This document shows, in pieces, positions 47,188-58,057 of a DNA stretch of 64,000 nucleotides. Position 1 is the first letter of the stretch, and each line of letters starts with the position of its first letter. The notes beneath the pieces were generated by a model. It was not told the origin of the DNA. It searched no databases and saw only the letters and a program-made list of their open reading frames with translations. Origin of the DNA: Nyssa sinensis (Eukaryota; Streptophyta; Magnoliopsida; Cornales; Nyssaceae); contig CM018033.1 of the NCBI GenBank assembly GCA_008638375.1, forward strand, positions 17,636,017 through 17,700,016, read 5' to 3'. Position numbers and translations under genes: made by a program.

Positions 47188-48009
47188 GATCATTACAGGA
47201 AAAAAGACTATTAGCGACGCACTCAAGCATCGCTAATAGTAACAATGTGCGTCACTAATGCGATTTTGCGACGCACAGACGAGCGTCGCCATGTGTGTTG
47301 CTAAAAGACGTGTCATAAATACTATTAGCAACGCTCACCCATGTATGCATCGCTAAAAATACCTATTAACGACAAACTCGGAGCGTTGCTAATAATCATA
47401 AAATAGCGTCGCTAATATTGGCCATGGACGCAATGGGCGTCGCTAATAAGGCCCTTTAGCGACGCTCAGTGTGCGTCGCTAATAGTTGATTGGCCTGATT
47501 TAGCGACGAATGTAAAACGTCGCTAAAAATGGATGCTTTTCTTTTAACGACGCCTATGTGTGCGTCGCTAAAAGTTGTGTTTTTTTTTTTTTGGCCCATT
47601 TTTTGACCTGAATTATTTGTTTTATTTTTTGTTTTATTCCTGTTTAAACCTGTATCAATCATCCTGATATATAATAAAATCCAAACATTCTGAAATCAAT
47701 ATATTAAAAGAAAAATAGATTCATATATATATATATTATACTAATTACTTACATTTATAAAAATTCAATTTAACAATAAGTACAAAAATATTAAAAATTG
47801 TCTCAGAAAATGTAATTACAGATGTCTATGAAAAGAAAAAAAATAAAAATAAAAATAATAAGTCCCGATGCAAAACAGAAAGACAGTGGCGCAATAATCC
47901 CGATTAATCTGCAATAAATATCAAATGATATATATTAGAACACTTATTAAATATATATGAAAGTGAATATATTTTTTTTTCCCGTGCATAAATAGTAAGA
48001 ACGACAAAA

Positions 48010-50168
48010 AGTAGCATAAGTTGCAAACCACTAATCCGAACCCAGTGTAGTAAGTTTTTGCAAGTCTATTTTATCATTTGTGAAGTGTGTGATGGGATTT
48101 CGGGGTCGGTAGGCCGAGATCCGGCATTTTGGTTCGTTAAAACCCCAAAGTGGGCCTTTTTGGAGCAGAAACTTGCACAAGTTTCAAACTGGTGATCCGA
48201 ACCGAGTTTCGTAAGTTTGTGCAAGTCTATTTTATCATTTTTGAGGTGTGTGATGGGGTTTCGGGGTTGGTAGGCTGAGATCCGGCATTTTGGTCCGTCA
48301 AAACCCCAAAGTGGGCCTTTTTAAAGCAGAAACTTGCATAAGTTTCAAACCGGTGATCCGAACCGAGTGTCATAAGTCTGTGCAAGTATATTTTATCATT
48401 TTTGAGGTGTGTGATGGGGTTTTAGGGTTGGTAGGCTGATAACTGGCATTTTGGTTTGTCAAAACCCTAAAATGGGCCTTTTTGGAATAGAAACTTGCAT
48501 AAGTTTTAAATCGGTGATTTGAACCGAGTGTCGTAAGTTCGTGCAAGTCTATTTTATCATTTCTAAGGTGTGTGATGGGGTTTTGGGGTCAGTAGGCCGA
48601 TATCCAGCATTTTGGTCCGTCAAAATCCCAAAATGGGCCTTTTTAGAGCAGAAACTTGCATAAGTTTCAAACCGGTGATCCGAACCGAGTGTCATAAGTT
48701 CGTGTAAATCTATTTTATCATTTGTGAGGTGTGTAATGGGGTTTCGGGGTCAGTAGGTCGATATCTGGCATTTTGGTCTGTCAAAACCCCAAAATGGGCC
48801 TTTTTAGAGTAGAAACTTGCATAAGTTTCAAACCGGTGATCCGAACTGAGTGTCGTAAGTTCGTGCAAGTCTATTTTATCATTTTTGAGATGTGTGATGG
48901 GGTTTCGGGATCGGTAGGCTGATATCTGGCATTTTGGTCCTTCAAAACCCCAAAATGGGCCTTTTTAGAGTAGAAACTTGCATAAGTTTCGAACCGGTGA
49001 TCCGAACCGAGTGTCGTAAGTTAGTGAAAGTCTATTTTATCATTTTTGAGGTGTGTGATCAGGTTTCAGAGTCATTAGGCAGATATTCAGAATTTTGGTC
49101 CGTTAAAATCCTAAAATAGGCCTTTTTGGAGCAGAAACTTGCATAATTTTCAAACCGCTGATCTGAACCGAGTGTCATAAGTTCGTTAAAGTATATTTTA
49201 TCATTTTTAAGGTGTGTGATGGGGTTTTGGGGTCGGTAGGCCGATATCCAGCATTTTGGTCTGTCAAAATCCCAAAATGGGCCTTTTTAGAGCAGAAACT
49301 TGCATAAGTTTCAAACCGGCGATCCGAACCGAGTGTCGTAAGTTTGTGTAAATCTATTTTATCATTTTTGAGGTGTGTGATGGGGTTTTGGGGTTGGTAG
49401 GTCGATATCCGGCATTTTGGTCTGTCAAAACCCCAAAATGGGCCTTTTTAGAGCAGAAACTTACATAAGTTTCAAACCGGTGATCTGAACCGAGTGTCGT
49501 AAGTTTGTGCAAGTCTATTTTATCATTTGTGAGGTGTGTGATGGGGTTTCAGGGTTGGTAGGCCGATATTCAAAATTTTGGTCTGTCAAAACCCCAAAAT
49601 AGGCCATTTTAGAGCAGAAACTTGCATAAGTTTCAAACCGGTGATCCAAACCGAGTGTCGTAAGTTCGTGCAAGTCTATTTTATCATTTGTGAGGTGTGT
49701 GATGGGGCTTCGGGGTCGGTAGGCCGATATCTGGAATTTTGGTCCGTCAAAACCCCAAAATGGGCCTTTTTAAAGTAGAAACTTGCATAAGTTTCAAACC
49801 GGTGATCCGAACCGAGTGTCGTAAGTTCGTAAAAGTCTATTTTATCATTTGTGAGGTGTGTGATTGGGTTTCAGGGTCAGTAGGCCGAGATTCAGAATTT
49901 TGGTCCGTTAAAACCCCAAAATGGGCCTTTTTGGAGCAGAAACTTGCATAATTTTCAAACCGCTGATCCAAACCGAGTTTCGTAAGTTCGTGCAAGTATA
50001 TTTTATCATTTGTGAGGTGTGTGATGGGATTTCGGGGTTGGTAGGCTGGTATCCAGTGTTTTGGTCCGTGAAAACTCCAAAATGGGCCTTTTTGGAGTAG
50101 AAACTTGCAAAAATTTCTGACCGGTGATCTAAACCGAGTGGCGGAAGTTCGTGCAAGTCTATTTTATC
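48010..50168. repeat. 161-bp tandem satellite, about 13 copies
   Basis: The GTGTGTGATGGGG landmark recurs at 48091, 48252, 48413, 48573, 48735, 48896, 49057, 49218, 49379, 49540, 49701, 49862 and 50023 (approximately), that is every 160-162 bp. Units differ by several substitutions. 161 is not divisible by three, so the ORFs found in it are accidental. It is wholly inside CACTA-2. Confidence 0.95.
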
Positions 50169-50608
50169 AATAGTTACACCTCTCCCCACCAACTCCCATG
50201 ACCATGGAAGAGGAGGACAAACCCAACAAAGTCTTTACACAAAATCCATTATTAATTTTGAGTTAAAACTACAAGTATGCCCTTTTTCTTTTATTAGTGA
50301 GAACACAGAATGAGAACATTAATTATTCTAATTTTAAGTAGCTTTTTTAATTAAAACTTATCACAACAAATCAAAGATTCAAACTCAATAATTTCTTTGG
50401 AAAAGAGCAAGATTCCAAGTTATTAATGTGCGTCACTTGGGATGTCCGAAAGCTAATAATAGTTTAAGGAAATGAACTCTTTTGTCTGCACTCTAAATAG
50501 TCCACTTGTATAAATATATATATGTGTGTGTGTGTGTGTAATAGATGGTGCAGTATATAATATTTATATAAAAGAGGAAGATAATGTGAAGTGTTGCATG
50601 TGGAATAC

Positions 50609-50942
50609 CTTCTGTCATAGAAGATGTAGCTTCCATGATCTCATGAGGGTCATGGGGTTCCCTTTTTATCTCACAATCTAACTCCAGTGGAAACTCTTTC
50701 TTGCAATCACTTGAATCAAACACACACACATTAAAATGCATGTCTCTTATATGCTCAAATAGTGCAAAATCTCCGAGACAGAGGCCATGGTGTTGCGCAA
50801 AATTATCCCAACTTTCTCGGAAGTAAATAAATCCTTTGGCACATTTACCAATTTTAACATGCCATGATCCTTTACAACTTGTTAGAATTACTTCTTCCGA
50901 TTTTATTTCACCTAGTTGTCCACAGAAAGCCGGTGAAATGCA
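50609..50942 (-). pseudogene. Captured B3-domain gene, exon 2
   Basis: Minus-strand exon with acceptor TTTGTAG before TGCATTTCACC and donor GAAG|GTATTC. It encodes the main part of a plant B3 DNA-binding domain of REM type: FCGQLGEIKSEEVIL, GSWHVKIGKC, FRESWDNFAQHHGLCLGDF and FNVCVFDSSDCKKEF. Both splice sites and frame are intact, so it was captured as genomic DNA with introns. It lies between the satellite and the right sub-terminal repeats of CACTA-2. Only the first two exons were recognised, so the protein is probably truncated. Confidence 0.8.
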
Positions 50943-51102
50943 CTACAAATTTGAAATTCAGAAAACTATATTAGAGTGATTGAGTCACTATGAAATGTTG
51001 CTACATTCAAAAGAGAAAAGACACTTGGACTGACCACACACACACACACACACAAACACAAGTATACATACATATATATATATAGAGGGAGAGAGGACAT
51101 AC

Positions 51103-51255
51103 AAGTTCTGTAAAGAAACCAGGCATCATGACCTTGAAGAAATGCCTAGAAATGGGAAGCTTCCTTTCTATCCGAGAAGAAGACATACTCTCACCTAGTT
51201 GGCAAGTATGACAGTCAAAACAGAGAAGAGAATTGGAACTCCTTTCATTGTCCAA
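51103..51255 (-). pseudogene. Captured B3-domain gene, exon 1
   Basis: Starts at ATG 51255 and ends at GAACTT|GTATGT in phase 0, compatible with exon 2. It ends with the B3 opening strand RHFFKVMMPGFFTEL. The 160-bp intron between the exons holds (CA)n and (TA)n runs. Residues before about 30 are not recognisable and a second ATG in frame (MSSS) may be the real start. Confidence 0.75.
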
Positions 51256-51259
51256 ACAA

Positions 51260-52940
51260 TCCTGATCTTATCCATAACGAGCTACCTAGGGTAATGTTGA
51301 TGATCAAAATTCAAACTAGGAATATGGATAGGATCCAGATGGTCAAGCAATTTCTATTCATTTAAAAAGGGTAGGCCAAGGGTTGTTAATGGTTCCAAAG
51401 AAATTTCTATTCTATTTAGAAACTAGCTCATTTTCTTTTCCTCTTCTTCTTTTTTACTTATGAAAAAAATAAAAAACAATGTCTTGATGACAATCTAAGA
51501 AACTAATTATCAATAAGCTCTTACTTCTAATTTCACGAGATATAAAATCATATATTAATATTCAAGTCAAACACTACATACATATCAATGATAATAAAAA
51601 GTGAAAATACCTAATGAAAGATGCACAGATATACACCACACTAATTTTATTTATACAGACTAATTAGAGAAGTTAGGACACCTACTTTAATTATACTCTT
51701 TGAAAATATATATATATATATATAGAAGAGTTCAAAGGCTATATTTTCAATGAATAAAAAAGCTATTGACTTCAGATCACTAGTAAAGTACTAAATAATT
51801 GTATCCGTCTATCAAACAGTTATCAAACTGCAGCACAATTACCCTCTAAAATGAAACACTTCAAATCAATGCATTGCCAACAAAACAAAGTTCAAAATCC
51901 AATTGATTTGGCCAAAACAAATGATCAAAATAAGTAGCAATCACACAATAAAGGCAAAATATTACATAAATTACCATCTAGACTTGCAATGATCATCCCA
52001 ATGTTTTCGAAGCCATGCTATATGGTTTATAGTATTAGCCAAAGTACAACAAAATGTAATTGCAACGTGAAATCAAGTGGGAGAGCAACAACTCCTTTGA
52101 TCACCCCATTCTGTATGTGTGAAAATGGAAGACAAAAGAGGGGTTGGGGGGTCCCGTCCCTTCAAGATTATTAGTAAATTTGACCAACCAAATTTAATCA
52201 AGATAACTGTTTGGTCATTACATTTGAAACCAGTAGATTTTGTTTCACTAAAAGACATTTCAAGACTCACTATTAAATCCTGCATTGATGCTACTCCGTC
52301 AGATGCTTGCTCTCCATTTTCTTCTTCTTTGGGCTTTTACCTGAACCACCATCTCTGGACAACTGAAATTGGAGTGTTCAAGAATGGGGCGTAACAGTTA
52401 ACTAGGGGATTAACAGTTCTAGAAATGCTATATGTGATCATTTCACATTTTTTTTATTTAAAATGAAATTATACAAATGATTTGAGTGATTTCACTTTTA
52501 AAATGGAGTCGCTTTAGCCAAAAACTCAAGAAGCATCAACTAGAATTGTGATGTGATTTCAACTTATGTACAGTAAAGAAGAAAAACACCCCAAAAAAAT
52601 TACCAAAAAGAAAAAGAAAAAGGAAAAGAAAAAGAAAACCCTAACAAGAGAGACTCCATTACAAAAAGGAAGATCAAGCATTCGAAAGGCAAGGAAGTAG
52701 GTAAGTTTTAACAAGAAAGCAACGACTTACCGTCTTGCTAGGAAAGAAACTTGGTCCGTCGCCGATATCCGGTCCACCATGGTCCATCACCGTTGCCTAA
52801 AATGCCGTCCACCTCTGTCCGAACCTAGCGTGGGGAGTGAAAGTGAAAGACCGAGAGAGAGAGAAAAAAAATAGGGCTCCAAACCAAGAGAAGAAGAAGA
52901 GAAAACCAAAGGTCGCGCGTGGTTGCTGTATAAATAGGGG
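51260..52940. other. CACTA-2 right internal region
   Basis: No recognised gene. ORFs at 52073-52394 on both strands have no known motif. 52600-52930 is a purine-rich then GC-richer block (CCGATATCCGGTCC) similar in position to 30540-30830 of CACTA-1, perhaps a promoter region of the family. Confidence 0.4.
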
Positions 52941-53262
52941 GCTTTTTTAATGACGCACAGTGCACGTCGCTAAAAAGCTAATGAGCGTTGCTAATAGTTG
53001 ATCAACACGACGTCGTTGCGATTCACCCACTATTAGCGACGCACATTACGCGTCGCAAACTTTGGGCGACGTACACGTGCGTTGCTAATATTGATGGGTA
53101 CGTCGAAAATTGATCGGCACACTTTTTTTTCGCGCGGGAAAGGCATTTTTTGTACCTTTGGGCGACGCCCATGGTGTACGTCACTAATAGTGGCTTTTGG
53201 TAACGTACACCGGGCGTCGCAAAAAATGTGTGTCGCCAAAACTGCTTATTTTTGTAATGGAT

Positions 53263-53562
53263 ACATAGTATCTTCCTCTGGAGTGGAGAAAAAGGTAGAA
53301 GATGATGATGCTATGGATAATCCGAGACTCGAAGGAGAGTTAGGATTTTCACATATGAACCGAATGGTTTATTTCACTGGAAATTTTTTTTTTCTGGTGA
53401 TAGAAGGTTGAGATGATGGAACAAACTCTGCAAATATTTGGAAACAACTAAGATGATAATGGGAGCAAAGTTAGTGGTGTTTTATGAACAGTGAAGATGA
53501 TGAAACAATGATGAATATCATAACGGAATGTAGTGGATTGAAGGTAGGCTCTGATACCAAAT
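53263..53562 (-). other. Copia-type primer-binding site and leader
   Basis: The complement of 53548-53560 reads TGGTATCAGAGCC directly inside the LTR at 53563-53874, then about 290 bp of leader reaches CACTA-2. No gag motif was recognised in the leader. Confidence 0.65.
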
Positions 53563-53874
53563 TGATGTAGAACCAGTAGGAAGAGATTAAAAAGGAGAAA
53601 AAAGAGAAGAGAAAAAGAGGAAGAAATGGTGAGAGCAAAAAGAAATAGAAAGAAGATAAGAAACTAGAGAGAAGCACGAGCATGAAAATTCTATATTATT
53701 CAATATCAATAGTCTGAGTTCTATTAATCACAACTAATGTCTTTATTTGTAAATTCAGGATAAATTCAACAAAAGGAAAACTTCATCCCATCCTAAAATA
53801 AGGAACTAAAACATATCCTATAACAAATCCTAAATATAAAAATATAAATTAAATAAGAATTAACTTATGTAACA
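53563..53874 (-). repeat. Copia-type LTR
   Basis: 312 bp; the complement starts TGTTACATAAG and ends GTTCTACATCA and contains the usual CT-rich tail. The primer-binding site lies on its inner side, so it acts as a 5' LTR; on the other side CAAGAGGAAGTATA resembles a polypurine tract, so it may also be the 3' LTR of another copy. It does not match the LTR at 44563-45986. Confidence 0.7.
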
Positions 53875-54000
53875 ATATACTTCCTCTTGAATCAAATATT
53901 ATTAGCCTGTGAAGTTCTTTTTAATCTCCATCACTTGTGATGTGATCTTCATCATTTACAGCTTGTAAGCTATTGTATACTAATTCTTTTGATACTCAAA

Positions 54001-57000
54001 AGTAAAAGAAATGGTAAGAATGTATGTTATATGTAAGTGTGTGTGTGTGTGTGTTACATATTATATATATATATAATATTTATAACATTAGGGAGAGAAG
54101 CAGAACGGGGGGAGAGAAGAAAAGAGGGAAAGAAAAAGAAAGGGAAAAGAGAGAAAGGAAAGGGGGTGAGCCACATGACCGAAGCAGAAGCGGCGGTGGT
54201 CGCGAGGGGGGTCGAGGTAAGGGGCGATCGATCTGCCATTCGGTTCGTCCGTGAATCTGGACATCTTCAAGCTTGATCTCCAGTCCGATGATCGCGACTT
54301 TGTTAGATCTCGGGGCTGGGATCTTTGCAGCTGAATGGATCCGTTGAGGTATGATTGAACAGGTCAGTATATGTATTTATTTATGTGTATGTGAAGTGAT
54401 GTGGCTGTGTGACTCAAAAGTGTGTGGGGATGTTACGGTTTGTGGGGTTTCCCTATTTCTACCATTTCAGTTGAGAACAGAGGAAGTTGAGGAGCAGTGG
54501 TAGGGTCGGTTGAATTGGATTGGGTTGGGTTGGGTTTGCTGATTCGGTTGTATCTGTGCTTGGAGGTGAACGAGGTGTGTGTGTTTGTGTATTTTTAGAG
54601 CAGAGGGGAAACGACAGTGATCGAGTTGGGTAGCAGTCGCTGCGAGGGTGGACCACGTTGGGTCCTCTTGTGTTGGCAATTGCTTGGTTACAACAAGAAC
54701 CAACAGGATCCTCTACGGAATTTAAGGATCAGGTTCTATCCCAGAGGGTGCTGGCCATTGCTCCTTACGAATGAACCAAGCTGAAATAGAAGAACAATTG
54801 GAGGCAACTGCAACAAGAGTAGATCAGTGATGGTTATAGTACATGATGCTGGTTGTAGCAGTGTAATAGGAGTTCCTTTGTTCCTGCCATTTCAATTGGA
54901 AATAGAGGTGAACATCAGGTGAATTAGGAAACCTGCTGTAACTGAGGGTAGAAGATGGCATGGCTGGAAGGCAGTTCTGCAATTTGAAGAAAGCTGGAGA
55001 ATTAGTACAGAAGTGGAAAGTTATAGCAGCATGAACTTATGTGTTTATGTGTATAGCGATGCAGCAGAGTTGCGGGTATATGTACGTATGTATGTAGCGG
55101 TGCAAAATAGGAGAGTGGGGATGGTACAAAGTCTTCAATAGCTGCTGCAAGTAAAGGATTTGGGTCGATTTTCTCTCGGCTGAATCTGATTTACGCCAAG
55201 GTGTTGGGATGTTCTGAATATCTTGGGCAATAACATGAGAAATTGAACCGTAGCAGTTGTTTTTGTTTGGATTGTGGTGATTTTGGCTCAGAGGCAGCAG
55301 CGTGTTGGAAGTGCAGTGAACTGGAGTGTTTCACGTTTGACTTTTGGGGTTTCTTTTGCCATTTAACTTATTGTGGTTACTTGGTTTGATGGTCCAAGTA
55401 CAGCTATTTGATCAACTGTAATTTAAAACAACAGTGGTGTATTTTGGGGGCTCGGAATGGATGTATGGCAATTTATTTCTTCCACGATACAAATAAGTTA
55501 AATATGGATGGGTTGTATTGGGTAATCGAGCTACAACAGAAATTCTGCTCTCAAGTTATTTTCATCTTGTTTTGATAAGGTTTTCTCCTTGGAATTCAAG
55601 GATTAATTATGAGAGATTGGGTGTTGGCGATTTGTTTAAATTGGGAAAGAAGTAGCAGCAAGCGGAGCTGCTGTTGTAATAGTAATTGAAGCTGCTATTG
55701 CAGCACTTGCTGCGGCAGTTGTGGAGGCAACAGATGAGTCTAATGATGCAAATTCAGGTGGAGATGGCTCACTTAATTTCAAGCAGAGAAGTTATTGTCC
55801 ATTCATCTAGAGGGTTGACTGAGTCTAGAACTTTATTCAAAAACTTAATGGCCATCCTTCGGGATGTTGTTATCTGTTATGATGGCACAGTGAGGAATGT
55901 ATGTAGTAATTCACTTAACCAATTTGAGTATAGGGTCAAGGCTGGAACTAAGCCCCAGAGTTTCTTCGCTGCTGGCGAACCTGTTGGTGTGTTGGCTACA
56001 ACTACCATGTCGAAGCCTGCATATAAGGCATTTCTTGATTCTTCTCCAAGTAGTAATTTGGCATGGGAGAATCCCTAAACAGTAGTACGTTATCACCGGT
56101 TGGTTTGACTTCGTGGCAAACACGACTCCCGAGGGTTGGGACAAACCCTTCAGGTATGATATTTTACTAATGTGAAAAATAAGGTTAAGCTTAGGAGTAT
56201 TTGGTAAGATGACTGAATGTTTTCTGCACTTAATTGCTATTAGGAAATCACATAGAAATTGATTGTCTTGATAATCCTAGGTTGGTTGTTTGTGCACTTA
56301 TGTATTTCTTTGAATTGTTAGGAAATTTATTTGAATGAGAAGTATGATATTTTGCTAAGTAAGGAATAGGATTAAGTTTAGGAATGATTTGTATGTTGAT
56401 TGATTTATACATGTGTTGATTTGATGATTTGGAAATCACGTGGGATATAATTGCTTGAAGAACCTAAAACTGACAACTTACGTACTCTGATATGCGTTTT
56501 AAATTATTTGATGATTTGTTGCTGTAGTGAAAATGGATCTTACCTCTGGGTTTGGATTATTATGTCTGGCTTACATCCGTGTTGATATATCATGTGTTTT
56601 GGAAAGTGTGATAGTTTCATGTATGAGGGTGTTTTATGGAATCATGGGTTCTTTGTATATTGATGAGATTGTGAATGTGTGAATCGAGCATGTGTTTAAT
56701 TTGACTGCTTATAGCATACAAGCTTGTGGAAGAAGTTTTGAGATTAAGATGATATTGTTGCTTTAAATATGCTGCATTATTTGAAGCATACTGCATGTGT
56801 TGGCAAGAAATGTTTTGTTGAGATTGTGGCATTGCATGGTGGAATCAGGGCATATTGGCATAGTGTGATTCATTGAAAGCATAGTGTGAGTTGAGCACGT
56901 GGTGCTATGCATTATGAGGGTGTAGATCCTGTGGTGAAAAACCCAAAATCGGCTATGGTACTCATGCCAGTGGGGACGGACCGTAAAGTGAGAACAAGGT

Positions 57001-57738
57001 TACTCAGGCCTTCGGGAAAGGACCGTAAAGTGAGAACAAGGTTACTCAGGCCTTTGGGGAAGGACCGTAAAGTGAGACATGGGTGTGACATAGAGTTTGC
57101 ATGGGTGCGTCATGCATATTGATCATGAATTGCATGGATGAAACTGCATGACATGTAGAGATAAATGTACACTTGCACATGCCACGTCCTTAATTTTGTT
57201 TCTTGCATTAGTATCATACCATACCAGCATGTTGGCGCTGACCCATTCGTGGGCACAAGTTTCAGATAAAGCTCTAGTACGTAGGACTTGATGAAGTCTT
57301 GGAGAAAGAAGAGGAAATGAATTTGGAAGAGTATTTGGCCCTTGGGGTATACTTTTGTAATATAAGGGCTTAGGCCTAAACAGTATGTAGGAGATAACTA
57401 TTGAGTATATCTTATATGTATATATGTTAAAAGAAAAGAATGTGCATTTAATTTTCATGAATTGTGGCCATCGAGTGGGGATGGATTGTGACATGTTTGT
57501 ATATACATATGATGTATTGTGATTATCAGGGGAAAAAGGCTCGAAAAACAAAGGAGGTTCTGTCAAAATTTTCTGAAAAATTAAAGGATTGTCAAGTGTG
57601 TAAAACACCTGGTTTATTATGAAAACAAGGGGCAAGGCCCTATGGATTGTACAGAATAGGGAGTTTGGTTAGTGTTTGGAATGTCTTTGATTGTCTCGTT
57701 ACTTGCGTCTCGGGTTCGCTGGAATTCGGGGCGTGACA
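54001..57738 (+). mobile_element. Gypsy-type long LTR region (insertion 3)
   Basis: The right end GGAATTCGGGGCGTGACA is the same type of LTR end as insertion 1, and 56884-56950 is nearly identical to 17264-17330 (GAGCACG-GGTGCTATGCATT onward). No transposon proteins are encoded. The left boundary was not found. A 39-bp unit (GGACCGTAAAGTGAGAACAA onward) is repeated at about 56977-57080. The element interrupts exon 3 of the antisense gene at 57738/57739. Confidence 0.6.
55784..56078 (+). pseudogene. Captured fragment of an RNA polymerase V-type largest subunit gene
   Basis: The open frame from about 55784 to the TAA at 56078 encodes GLTESRTLFKNLMAILRDVV, CYDGTVRNVCSN and AGEPVGVLATTTMSKPAYKA. 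YDGTVR is conserved in all eukaryotic RNA polymerase largest subunits, and the divergent AGEPVGVLA-T-MS-PAYKA version of the bridge-helix/trigger-loop region is typical of the plant-specific Pol V (NRPE1) rather than Pol II. Only about 95 residues are present. It sits in the LTR-like insertion 3, so it is a transposon-borne fragment and not a gene. Pol IV is the alternative. Confidence 0.7.
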
Positions 57739-58015
57739 TGGCCTGTTCCACGGAGTCCTCAAGCTTTTGGTGATAGAGGTACCGTATGTCGTTCATCTCC
57801 CTCTGAAGTCTCTCTGCCTGCTGAACATAAAGATTCTTCTCTGACTCCATGACGGCCAGAGAATTCTGGGACTCCTTCAACCTCTCCGCAGCTTCATGAG
57901 CCTCAGACTTAGTAGTACCGAACTAAAGCCTAACCTCGTCCAGCTCGGCCTAAAGCTTTTCAACCTCCTCTGGAGGGGGAGAGAGCTCCGTTAGAGCAGA
58001 TAAGGTATGCAGGGT
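57739..58015 (-). pseudogene. Antisense Tat gene, exon 3 (truncated)
   Basis: Begins after acceptor TATACTGCAG (complement of 58016-58025) in phase 0. Encodes TLHTLSALTELSPPPEEVEK and a long helical coiled coil (ERLKESQNSLAVMESEKN, ERLQREMNDIRYLYH). Two CAG-to-TAG stops occur at about 57930 and 57957. Truncated at 57739 by insertion 3. See exon 1 for the whole gene. Confidence 0.7.
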
Positions 58016-58057
58016 CTGCAGTATACAGAGCAAACAAGTCAGTACCCAGCTAAAAAC

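Larger units (their letters stand above)
47191..53259. mobile_element. 6-kb CACTA transposon with gene capture (CACTA-2)
   Basis: Termini CATTACAGGAAAAAAG and TTTTTGTAATG are a one-base variant of the CACTA ends, with 3-bp TSD GAT (47188-47190 and 53260-53262). Sub-terminal arrays of GCGACGCAC and complement (47205-47580 and 52945-53235) show it belongs with CACTA-1. No transposase is recognisable. Inside are a 161-bp satellite and B3-domain exons. It interrupts the gag-like ORF. Confidence 0.92.

Noticed and set aside
48010..50168. Regular repeats as a CRISPR-like array
   Set aside because: The whole 161-bp unit is repeated without unique spacers, there are no cas genes and the genome is a plant's.
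48010..50192. Several ORFs of 60-94 codons in the repeat array, with similar protein phrases
   Set aside because: They come from a 161-bp tandem unit that is not a multiple of three, so frames rotate from unit to unit; no conserved coding.
54024..54276. Arg/Lys/Glu-rich ORFs near a GAGA-rich tract
   Set aside because: Low-complexity purine sequence read in two frames; no conserved domain.
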